Source of the DNA: Stygiobacter sp. RIFOXYC2_FULL_38_25
GTDB taxonomy: Bacteria; Bacteroidota; Ignavibacteria; Ignavibacteriales; Melioribacteraceae
DNA length: 64,000 nucleotides
Direction: 5' to 3'
NCBI GenBank assembly: GCA_001803165.1
Contig: MHAZ01000004.1
Coordinates: 1 to 64,000 of the forward strand
A program made the position numbers and the translations under genes. Shown here one piece after another: positions 52,739 through 60,263 of the stretch (the stretch's first letter is position 1; each line of letters starts with the position of its first letter). The notes under the pieces are model-generated. The model was given only the letters and a program-made list of their open reading frames with translations. It made no database searches and had not been told where the DNA came from.

Positions 52739-53022
52739 GTGAAGTTGTTGCCGGACAAATTTGGAAATTGAAAGAACCGCTTTGGGCTAAAACATTTGGA
52801 CAAGGTGAGCCGCCTACTGCAATGAAAATGCAGTTTGGTGAAAGAGTAATTGAATTAGAATTTGGAAAAGAATTTAAAGCAAGCGGAAGCTGCGACTATA
52901 ATAATGATCCGCCAATATGTTCGCTTAACCAAACTCCGCCGTTATTGAGAACTGAGTTCATTGAAAAAAACATTGAACAATTTGAATTAATTGAAGATGT
53001 AATTACAGAAGAAAAATTATAA
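52735..53022 (+). CDS. Small unknown late protein
   Basis: 95 residues, strand-rich, with two cysteines (GSCDYNNDPPICS). No family recognised. It lies between lysis and tail-tube genes; may be a tail or head-tail protein. Confidence 0.5.
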   Translation: MSEVVAGQIWKLKEPLWAKTFGQGEPPTAMKMQFGERVIELEFGKEFKASGSCDYNNDPPICSLNQTPPLLRTEFIEKNIEQFELIEDVITEEKL

Positions 53023-53042
53023 TAAAAAATTAGAGGTAGCCA

Positions 53043-53429
53043 ATGGCAAACAGTAAATATTCCGGTATTAAAAAAATTGAATACGCAGCAACGGGAACTG
53101 CTTTTGCAAGTCCGGTTGAAATTACACCAATCCTTGAAGACAGCGACGGGCATACACCCGAAAGTCAGAAAGAAGGATTGAGTGACGGAAGAAAAGTTTA
53201 CGCCGGAACAAATAACAAGTTCACGGTAAAATGTTTAGACCTTTCAAAATTTGCCGCGCTTGAAACATTGATGAAAGCGGATAGCGGAATTGATATTCGT
53301 GTTACGGATATGGAATCAAATCTCAATACAGTTGTTGTTGGTGCAATTCCAATTGTTTCGAAACCGGCAAATGCAGCTGCGCTTAAGAGAAATTATTTTA
53401 CGCTAGAATGTGAGATTGCAGTAGTATAA
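53043..53429 (+). CDS. Tail tube-like protein, short paralogue
   Basis: 128 residues, AGAGGTAG ribosome-binding site. The stretch SGIKKIEYAATGTAFASPVEITPI, then LSDGRKVYAGTNNKFTVKCLDLSKFAALETLM and RNYFTLECEIAVV, parallels the N-terminal half of the next gene's product. These fit a two-sheet tail-tube fold. Probably a major tail or tail-completion protein; family not named. Confidence 0.6.
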   Translation: MANSKYSGIKKIEYAATGTAFASPVEITPILEDSDGHTPESQKEGLSDGRKVYAGTNNKFTVKCLDLSKFAALETLMKADSGIDIRVTDMESNLNTVVVGAIPIVSKPANAAALKRNYFTLECEIAVV

Positions 53430-53490
53430 CGCTTCGACTTCGCTCAGCGCAAGCTCCGATCCTCTCCTTAAAATAAGGAGAGGGAGAAAA
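53430..53490. repeat. Intergenic palindromic repeats
   Basis: CGCTTCGACTTCGCTCAGCG, of the same style as the repeats at 46941 and 48221, followed by CTCTCCTTAAAATAAGGAGAG, an inverted repeat (CTCTCCTT/AAGGAGAG). Both are non-coding here and look like short interspersed elements dropped into the tail operon. Confidence 0.6.
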
Positions 53491-53515
53491 GATTAATTGA
53501 ATAAGGATTTTTGAA

Positions 53516-54352
53516 ATGACAGTAACGGGACAAAAGAAAATATCTATTTACGATCCGGCAACGGGAACGGTTGTTCAACTAAATAATATTTCCGAGGAAG
53601 GTGAGTTCGAAAAGAAAGGCGCATTTATTAAAACAAGCGCGGGCAGCAGAATGTATTCCGGCGATGAAAGCAAAGCGGAATTCCTTTCGCTCGATTGGAC
53701 TGGCTACGATCAACTTGTTACATGGATGAAAGAAAGAACTCCCGTTCGCTTTGTTACTTACGGACTTGATGAACACATACTTTGGTATGAAGACACCTTA
53801 ATAACAGTTGATTTGAAAACTGTTTTCTCACCTTATAAAAGAAGCGGCTTCAAAATATATTTTGAAAAAGCGGGCGGAGTGCATGAGATTTATAAAGGAG
53901 CAAATTTACTGTACAAAGCAAAAGGATGGAAAGATGTAGACACAAGCAACAAGGCGGATAATTATATAATTAACACCAGTGGCGGTAGTTTTACATTTTT
54001 ATTCCAGAACGGCATGCAAAAAATAAGTTGTGTAACAGATGGAAATTTAACTTTCGCCGCAACCCTTGTTTATCCAATATCAGGAATTACGTTAAATTTA
54101 TTCCAGAGATTTGGGGTGGATAACAACATTATACAAGATCAATATACATATATTAAAGATTTTGGTGGTTCACCTCTAACCAATGTTCACGGTCCCAGGT
54201 CAAATGTTCTTTCAGCAACTTCACCGGCAAACGTATATACATTCGAGTTGTATCTTATCAACGCTAATTATTCAATGGTCAGCGGGAACATTATCCAGAT
54301 TTATTCTCCATACTTAGGTTTAGCATCAACAATATTAGAGATTTTATATTAA
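53516..54352 (+). CDS. Tail tube-like protein, long paralogue
   Basis: 278 residues. N-terminal ~115 residues (QKKISIYDPATGTVVQLNNI, AGSRMYSGDESKAEFLSLDW, RSGFKIYFEKAGG) parallel the preceding 128-residue protein; a C-terminal ~160-residue domain (FTFLFQNGMQKISCVTDGNL onward) is extra and may project from the tube. Likely the major tail protein with an Ig-like or other decoration. Its stop touches the start of the chaperone gene. Confidence 0.6.
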   Translation: MTVTGQKKISIYDPATGTVVQLNNISEEGEFEKKGAFIKTSAGSRMYSGDESKAEFLSLDWTGYDQLVTWMKERTPVRFVTYGLDEHILWYEDTLITVDLKTVFSPYKRSGFKIYFEKAGGVHEIYKGANLLYKAKGWKDVDTSNKADNYIINTSGGSFTFLFQNGMQKISCVTDGNLTFAATLVYPISGITLNLFQRFGVDNNIIQDQYTYIKDFGGSPLTNVHGPRSNVLSATSPANVYTFELYLINANYSMVSGNIIQIYSPYLGLASTILEILY

Positions 54353-54780
54353 TGATAACCGGTGCAAAATATAAATCTCTTCGCATGTTGCGGTTAAAGT
54401 ATTCCGGTACAAGCGCACAAGAACAATTTGAAATTATTAACGAATTCAAATTGAATGAAGAGTACAAAGCAATTAATGAGCTGCGAATTCAAAGGGATGT
54501 TATAGAAAATTTTATTGTAAAACTTAAAACGGAAATTGATCTTAATACTCAGTGCAAATTTACCGGCAAAGTAAAAGAACTGGAAACAGAGCTTGCCGCA
54601 ATTGAAACACAACTGAATGAGATTAACAGTGAACTTGCTAATAAAGATGCTGAAAAGATTTCTGTTGTTGAATATTACGAAAGCCTCTTTGAAATTTTAT
54701 TTGGTGAAAAAAAACCGTTCGACGAAATAGATATAGCGGCAGTAAACAAAGCATACAAAGATTTTTTTTTGAGTTTGTAA
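54352..54780 (+). CDS. Tail assembly chaperone, short form (gpG analogue)
   Basis: 142 residues; overlaps the tube gene's stop. N-terminal part compact, then a helical middle (AIETQLNEINSELANKDAEK) and SVVEYYESLFEILFGEKKPFD. It ends 10 bp after a run of nine T. Position directly upstream of the tape measure gene is where tail phages encode the chaperone pair that coats the tape measure. The long form comes from frameshifting on the T run. Confidence 0.75.
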   Translation: MITGAKYKSLRMLRLKYSGTSAQEQFEIINEFKLNEEYKAINELRIQRDVIENFIVKLKTEIDLNTQCKFTGKVKELETELAAIETQLNEINSELANKDAEKISVVEYYESLFEILFGEKKPFDEIDIAAVNKAYKDFFLSL

Positions 54781-55040
54781 AACAGTTCTCTCAGTTTGTT
54801 AATGATCTTGAAATTCTTAAAGAACTTCCTTCTCCGCCAAAAATTAAACGACCACCGGAATATGAGGATTACGATAACGATGTAAAATTTGTCCGGGAAC
54901 AATATTACAAGATGCACTGGGAATACAAAAGCATACTTCTTAGATTTACTTCCACACCGCAAGAGTTCGATTACCTTTTCAACAAGCCCGTTCACGAAGT
55001 TTCAAAATTCATTATTAAAAAACAGTTAGGCGCAGAATGA
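54352..55040 (+). CDS. Tail assembly chaperone, -1 frameshift form (gpGT analogue)
   Basis: Residues 1-139 are shared with the short form. In the T9 run (54762-54770) the heptamer T TTT TTG (54765-54771) lets the ribosome step back one base. Reading then continues from TTT at 54768 as FEFVKQFSQFVNDLEILKEL for 90 more codons, stopping at TGA 55038-55040. The fused protein is ~229 residues. The extension has no start codon of its own near its beginning (first ATG is ~49 codons in) and its stop overlaps the tape-measure start as ATGA. This is the standard arrangement in lambda-like phages (gpG/gpGT); not shown in any single uninterrupted frame. Confidence 0.8.
54765..54771 (+). promoter_or_regulatory. 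Slippery heptamer for -1 ribosomal frameshifting
   Basis: T TTT TTG inside a nine-T run, with the zero-frame codons TTT TTG and the -1 codons TTT TTT. It matches the X XXY YYZ rule. No strong downstream hairpin or upstream Shine-Dalgarno-like stimulator was identified by eye. Confidence 0.75.
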
Positions 55041-58003
55041 GCGACATAGAATTAAAATTATTACTCGATGGAAAACAACACGACGCCACACTTCTTAACA
55101 GTGATAAAATTTGGCAGCAATTAAGAAGAACCGCGCTTGATACATACAACAAAATGCAAAGCGGAAGTAAACCAGTTGAAGGTTCACTTGGTGCAATGCG
55201 TGAACGTCTCGAAAGATTGAATTCAATTTTTGACAGAACAAAAGTTGGCAGCGATCGTTTTAATTCTATTGCGGCGGAAGTTGGAAAAACAAAAGATAAA
55301 ATTAGAGAAGCAGAAGCACAGGCAGCAATATTTTCTCATAGAACTGAAAGCGTTGCTGATAAATTAAGCATGTGGGGAAATGCTGTTACCGGTTTTAATC
55401 AAGGATTAGAACTTGCAAGAAAAGGATTAGATTTTTTTAGCAAGCCTCTTAACATTGCCGGACAGTTTGAAGATGCGAAAGTTCAACTAAGTGTTTTACT
55501 TGGCGGAGTTGATGCGGCACAAAAAAGAATAGATGAACTCGCTCAATTTAGTGCGAGTACACCTTTTGAATTTCCTCAGATAGTGCAAGCCTCAAAAGTT
55601 TTACAAACATTTGGCGGAGATATACTAGCAGTCGGAAAAAATTTAACAATGATTGGTGATGTAAGCAGTGGAACCGGGCAACCGATTGAAGAACTCGCGT
55701 TACATTTTGGAAGATTGTACGATTCAATACAAAGCGGCAGACCGGCGGGCGAAGCATTAATGCGTTTGCAAGAAATTGGAGCGCTTACCGGAAAGAGCCG
55801 TGAGGAAATTGAGAAAGCTATTTCTTCCAACAAAGATGCCGCCGCAACTTGGGATATTGTTACAAACTCGCTAGGCAGATACAAGGGAATGATGGAACAA
55901 CAAAGCCAAACCTTAAACGGAATGGCAAGTAATATGAGAGATCAAATTACTTTGTTGTTACGCGACGCGGGTAATGAAGTACTGCCAATTGCAAAAGATA
56001 TTTATGATGTGTTGATTCCGGCAATTGGCGACTTGCGCGGGAACCTTGATGTAATTATTCCAACTATGAAAACAATTGCAATCGTAACAGCCGCATGGAC
56101 TTTAGCAATGTATGGAGCGGAAGCGGCTGCAAAAGCTAAAGCAATTGCAACAGCATTGGCGACATATGCGGTTAAGCTTTTCAACTTTACGATGGCAATG
56201 AATCCAATCGCCGCAACTGTTGCCGCGCTTATTAGTTTAGTCGCAATACTTGCTCAAGTAACAGATGGATTTAATTTCACTACTATGGCTGTTAAAGATG
56301 AGATAAAAGCAAAGAAAGAAGAAATTGAATCAACGCGGATTAGTTTAGGATTGCAAGAAGATAATATTAAGAGACTGATTGAAGAAGCAAAAAGAACAAA
56401 CGCTACTGCCGAAACTATTGATAACTTAAATAAGAAACTTGAAGAAACAAATCAACGAAGAATACAGTTAGCAAATACTGAAAGTTGGATTAAAGCAACA
56501 GAAGCAGCAACCGAATATATTGACAGTTTAGAAAACCTTGCCGGTGGTGTAATTGGAAATTTGCTTTCCGGTAAAAGTGTTGGTGAAACTGTTCTTGATG
56601 TTCAAAATGCTTTGAGTCGTGAGGAGTTTGCAAAGACTCAATTATTTACCGGAAGTATTGAAAAGAGAATTCAAGCTGCTAACGTTCGTATGAACGGCGC
56701 TACACTTGAGCAAAAGAAAATATTATTAACATATATTCAAACTCTTCAAAGCATGGATTCTCTAAATGCGAATGCTTCTAAAGTTCCGGTAGTAGGAATT
56801 GTTGCAAAAGATGAAGAGAAAAAAATAGGTGAATTAAAAAAGGAAGTTAATACACTTAAAGCTAGTCTTGATAATTACAAGCCGACTCAGTTAGCTGAAA
56901 TTGAAGCGGTAAATAAACAGATTGAAGCTAAAGAAAAATTGATTAGTGTAATTGAGAAAGAAAAAGTTTCTCGCGGCGGCTCAAGCTCTAACAAAGTTAC
57001 TACAACTGTTGAAACTGTTAAGCGCGATATTACAATTCCAAACTTGCAAGCAAAAGGAGCCGATACGCAATCGAGCAGCTATCAAAAAGAAATTGATTCG
57101 ATGAATATTCTTAATGCCGCGAAGGAAGAATTTTTTAGAAAAGATTTGGAGCGGTATGAAGAAGAAAAATTTAATCAATGGCTGAACGTTGCAACACAAA
57201 CCGAAATAGATAACATGCTGCTTGCAGAGCACCAGAATATTTCATCATTAAAAAGCCAGTTACTAGCGTCGGAAGATTTAGAAAAACAACAAGCTTTAGA
57301 AAAAGATATTCAACGCGCGGAACAAAAGAAAAATGTCTTACAAAATGAAGCTCAGGCATTAAAGAACTATGTAATTCAAGAAATGCAATATGGAACGCAG
57401 CAATATGATGCAAAGGAAAATTTAGGAAAACAATTCAATAGGCTTGCAAATGAAGCCACACGCAACGCGATTTCGAACGCAATTATGGCATCTGTTGCTG
57501 AAGAAATGGCTTGGGTAGTTAAGATTGTTCCGTGGCCGTTTAATATAATTGCCGCACCGGCAGCCGGTTTAGCAATTCAATATTTGTTAGAACAAGCTAT
57601 TCCAAAATTTGCAACCGGCGAAGTTGACATAGTTGGAAGCTCTCACGCGAATGGCGGAAGGATGGTGAACATTGAGGGCGGAGAATCAATTATTAACAGA
57701 AACGCTACTCAAAAAAATAGAGATGTGCTTGAGTTAATAAACAACGGTGCAACTTTATCAGTTTCGGAACAAAATCGTGCCGCAAAAATAAACAGCATTT
57801 TAACAATGCCATTGCCAAATAATACTGTAAATAATTTTTCCAATGTATCCGCAAATTTTGAAGCGGGCATGAATAGAATGTCTGAAAGATTGGAAAGTAA
57901 ATTTGATAAACTTATTGAAGTAGAAAGAAAAATTACTCTATCACTTTCTGAATTTGATGAAAAATACAGCAACTATAAAAAATCAATTGATGAGTTGAAA
58001 TAA
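55037..58003 (+). CDS. Tail tape measure protein
   Basis: 988 residues. N-terminal coiled coil, tape-measure domain (~105-260: FEDAKVQLSVLLGGVDAAQK, FSASTPFEFPQIVQASKVLQ, GEALMRLQEIGALTGKSREEIEKA), two hydrophobic segments (~340-410: TIAIVTAAWTLAMYGAEAAA; AAVTALISL-like stretch), coiled coils, and the conserved C-terminal SHANGGRMVNIEGGESIINRNATQKNRD. It sets tail length; at about 1.5 Å per residue this predicts a tail near 150 nm. ATG overlaps the chaperone-extension stop. Confidence 0.92.
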   Translation: MSDIELKLLLDGKQHDATLLNSDKIWQQLRRTALDTYNKMQSGSKPVEGSLGAMRERLERLNSIFDRTKVGSDRFNSIAAEVGKTKDKIREAEAQAAIFSHRTESVADKLSMWGNAVTGFNQGLELARKGLDFFSKPLNIAGQFEDAKVQLSVLLGGVDAAQKRIDELAQFSASTPFEFPQIVQASKVLQTFGGDILAVGKNLTMIGDVSSGTGQPIEELALHFGRLYDSIQSGRPAGEALMRLQEIGALTGKSREEIEKAISSNKDAAATWDIVTNSLGRYKGMMEQQSQTLNGMASNMRDQITLLLRDAGNEVLPIAKDIYDVLIPAIGDLRGNLDVIIPTMKTIAIVTAAWTLAMYGAEAAAKAKAIATALATYAVKLFNFTMAMNPIAATVAALISLVAILAQVTDGFNFTTMAVKDEIKAKKEEIESTRISLGLQEDNIKRLIEEAKRTNATAETIDNLNKKLEETNQRRIQLANTESWIKATEAATEYIDSLENLAGGVIGNLLSGKSVGETVLDVQNALSREEFAKTQLFTGSIEKRIQAANVRMNGATLEQKKILLTYIQTLQSMDSLNANASKVPVVGIVAKDEEKKIGELKKEVNTLKASLDNYKPTQLAEIEAVNKQIEAKEKLISVIEKEKVSRGGSSSNKVTTTVETVKRDITIPNLQAKGADTQSSSYQKEIDSMNILNAAKEEFFRKDLERYEEEKFNQWLNVATQTEIDNMLLAEHQNISSLKSQLLASEDLEKQQALEKDIQRAEQKKNVLQNEAQALKNYVIQEMQYGTQQYDAKENLGKQFNRLANEATRNAISNAIMASVAEEMAWVVKIVPWPFNIIAAPAAGLAIQYLLEQAIPKFATGEVDIVGSSHANGGRMVNIEGGESIINRNATQKNRDVLELINNGATLSVSEQNRAAKINSILTMPLPNNTVNNFSNVSANFEAGMNRMSERLESKFDKLIEVERKITLSLSEFDEKYSNYKKSIDELK

Positions 58004-59943
58004 TGGCATTCACTAAATTTGTTGAGACACCGCTTTACTACAACACCGAGCATAATTACAAAGTTGAATTATACATTGATGACGCGGCTCCTCCAGCATT
58101 AAGAACAATGCAAACAACCGGCGATTATAAAATTACGCGCGGCAATGCAAGTCCGGCACATAAGTATGAACCAATAGCCAACACCTTCGCAGATATTCAG
58201 TTTATTGATGAGGCTGGATTTTTGCAAGGAATAATAGAATCGAAACCGGATCACTTATTGAAGTGTAGAATTATTGAAGACGGAACAACGGAAGTGTTTG
58301 CGGGATTTATTACAGCTAATAGATTGAAAAGAAAATTCTTGCAAGAGCTGGAAACAATATCTATCCGCGCTTACGATGGCTTTAATTATCTTAAAACATT
58401 TACAGATTTTACTCTACTGCCGCAAGGCAAACAACCGATTTCGAATATGTTAATGGCTATTCTTAATAAACTAAATCTGAATAGAAACCTTTGGCTCTCA
58501 ATACAAACATATCCAACAACAACTACAACACCCATAAAACCGGCTGATTTTATCGGCTTCGATGTTGCTGATTACTCTTTATTAAATGACGATGCTACTT
58601 ACTACGATTTGTTAGTTGATTTATTGAAGTCGTTAACATGCCAACTTACTTCTGATAGCGGAGATTTTTGGATTAGGCAGATACCTACTTTTGTGAGCGG
58701 GACACTTTATTTTCAGAAAGTAAATTATTCGACCGGTGCTTCAGATTACAGCACATCAAGCGTAACCTTTAGCAGCTTAACTTCGCATCTTGCGGAAGCT
58801 CCAAAGAAATTTAGTATGAAAAGCATTGATAAAATTTCTTTCATTCAATCGGTAAAAAAAGATGATGCTGTTAAGTTCATGCAGCGCAAAAAATATTTAA
58901 CATGGGTAAATCCATTTTTCAAAGATGGTGTGAACGGATGGACGCAATACGGAGCGGCTGGTATATTTGATAATTGTGTCCATGTATATCCCACTAACAG
59001 TTTGGAGCAACTTTCAAGTTATATAACATGCGGCGAAGAAATTGAAATATTATTCTCGTCAACCGTAGTACAGTGGATAAATAGCATATCTGAAAACATG
59101 TATGATATTCCGTTAGTGCGCTTAATTGCATTAGAAACGGGAAGCGATGCTGATGAAGTGAAATATTATAATTTTCAGACTGATACGTGGGATAATTCCT
59201 TCTTAGGTAATGATGCAAAGGTTGATTTGGAAGTTGAGACGCCAAAATATCCGGGGGCATTAGTAAAGAGTTTAGGCATTCCGAATTATTACATGAAGAC
59301 GCTTGTCAAAAATATTTCTACGACGATGCCAAATTTTACTAACGGTAAAGGATCAATTTGGATAGTACTACTTGGAGGCACAGCCTCACCAAACTCTAAA
59401 CCTAAGAACATTACAGCGCAACATAACTACGCAATAGTTAGATATAAAGAAACTGTTGCTGATAATAATAATCCATTCCCCACAGAAGAACGCCATATAT
59501 GTTCAATATCAGTTCCAAAGAATTTGAGTGAGATTAATGTAAAGTTTAACGATACCGATCCATATATTCCTTTATCGTTTTATGACATGAACGATTCGTA
59601 TTGGGAAGGAGCATCCGGAGGAACGACTTACGTTAAAACAGTTTTTTGGACACCCGGAACATTGCCTTTAATGCAGTTACTCTCACAAAATATTCTTGAA
59701 AGTGATGCAAACAATTTGACCGGCTTTGATGTTGTATTCAATACAATGCCTGGTAGTAAGCCGATGTTTTATAATCGCGTTTCTGCCAATTACGAAGGAC
59801 TTGGAGCTAAAATATATTTGCCTGTCTATGAAGAACGTTACCTACTAGGCACAGATTACAAGGTAAGAATGGTATTAATAGAGCACGAAAGGAAGACAGT
59901 TACGAAGACTTATACGAACGAATATGTATTCTCAGACGAATAA
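58003..59943 (+). CDS. Tail tip/distal tail protein
   Basis: 646 residues; ATG overlaps the tape-measure stop by one base. N-terminal part (FVETPLYYNTEHNYKVELYI, YKITRGNASPAHKYEPI, FADIQFIDEAGFLQGII) is of the distal-tail/hub type that follows tape measures; the rest is strand-rich with FWIRQIPTFVSG and TYYDLLVDLLKSLTCQLTSDSGD. It probably plugs and perhaps recognises the host surface. No separate fibre or baseplate gene follows, so it may be the whole tip. Confidence 0.65.
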   Translation: MAFTKFVETPLYYNTEHNYKVELYIDDAAPPALRTMQTTGDYKITRGNASPAHKYEPIANTFADIQFIDEAGFLQGIIESKPDHLLKCRIIEDGTTEVFAGFITANRLKRKFLQELETISIRAYDGFNYLKTFTDFTLLPQGKQPISNMLMAILNKLNLNRNLWLSIQTYPTTTTTPIKPADFIGFDVADYSLLNDDATYYDLLVDLLKSLTCQLTSDSGDFWIRQIPTFVSGTLYFQKVNYSTGASDYSTSSVTFSSLTSHLAEAPKKFSMKSIDKISFIQSVKKDDAVKFMQRKKYLTWVNPFFKDGVNGWTQYGAAGIFDNCVHVYPTNSLEQLSSYITCGEEIEILFSSTVVQWINSISENMYDIPLVRLIALETGSDADEVKYYNFQTDTWDNSFLGNDAKVDLEVETPKYPGALVKSLGIPNYYMKTLVKNISTTMPNFTNGKGSIWIVLLGGTASPNSKPKNITAQHNYAIVRYKETVADNNNPFPTEERHICSISVPKNLSEINVKFNDTDPYIPLSFYDMNDSYWEGASGGTTYVKTVFWTPGTLPLMQLLSQNILESDANNLTGFDVVFNTMPGSKPMFYNRVSANYEGLGAKIYLPVYEERYLLGTDYKVRMVLIEHERKTVTKTYTNEYVFSDE

Positions 59944-59974
59944 AAAGCCGCCAAAATTGCTAAATTTGTACTGC

Positions 59975-60030
59975 AAAATTTTTTGCAGTTAATTCGCACA
60001 ATTTTTTTGCAGATAATTCGCAAATGCACA
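59975..60030 (-). promoter_or_regulatory. Prophage right end with transposase-binding-like sites
   Basis: Read on the minus strand from the end at 60030: TGTGCATTTGC, then R1 GCGAATTATCTGCAAAAAAA (60021-60002), then R2 (59997-59975), which matches the left inner site L2 at 22 of 23 bases. The first 17 bp of the element (TG plus 9 nt plus GAATTA) keep the same layout at both ends. Confidence 0.85.
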
Positions 60031-60034
60031 ATAT
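60031..60034. repeat. Target-site duplication, right copy (ATAT)
   Basis: Partner of 32428-32431. Both copies belong to the tyrosine codon of the interrupted lipoprotein gene (CAA TAT GAT), so removing one copy restores the frame. Confidence 0.75.
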
Positions 60035-60120
60035 TGACTATTTACACTATATGAACTAGAGCAATATTGAAAAAGAATCAGTGAGAAAATGATAGATAAT
60101 CCAAATACTACTTTTTTCAT
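60031..60120 (-). pseudogene. 5' part of lipoprotein gene split by the prophage
   Basis: Thirty codons from ATG 60120, preceded by TGGAGGATTT: MKKVVFGLSIIFSLILFQYC begins a signal peptide, then SSSYSVNSQY. A cysteine after LILFQY gives a non-standard lipobox. Reading past the junction enters phage DNA and adds CAFANYLQKNCAN before a stop, a chimeric tail. Continues in the original frame at 32427 with DKFEDIRLYS. Confidence 0.85.
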
Positions 60121-60263
60121 AAATCCTCCAATTACTTTTACTTTGTTAATAATATCATTCCCACGCCTGATCACTTTTGCAGAAAATATCTCAAAATTTT
60201 TTCGGTTATTGTGTTAGAGTTTTGGATTTACCAAAATGAAGAAAGAGAAAAGATGAAACGTGC

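Larger units (their letters stand above)
32432..60030. mobile_element. Mu-like transposable prophage, 27.6 kb, apparently complete
   Basis: Boundaries are TG at 32432 and CA at 60030, each followed inward at the same distance (11 nt) by GAATTA(A/T)CTGCAAAAAAA in inverted orientation. The element is flanked by a short duplication and interrupts a host gene that rejoins in frame. Contents from left: leftward repressor genes, rightward regulators, DDE transposase, small early genes, MuF-like protein, leftward packaging operon, rightward capsid, lysis and tail operon. All of repressor, transposase, terminase, portal, scaffold, capsid, lysozyme, chaperone and tape measure are present and uninterrupted, so it could be inducible. 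It is shorter than Mu (about 37 kb); no sheath or baseplate genes are seen, so a siphovirus-type tail is inferred. Confidence 0.93.

Noticed and set aside
54675-54995. Leftward frame opposite the chaperone and its frameshift extension
   Set aside because: The rightward -1 extension has protein-like sequence and operon overlap; the leftward frame is low-complexity and lacks context.
59989-60174. 61-codon leftward frame across the right prophage end
   Set aside because: It is a chimera: the N-terminal 30 codons from 60120 belong to the split lipoprotein and the rest is phage-end DNA. Not a gene on its own.
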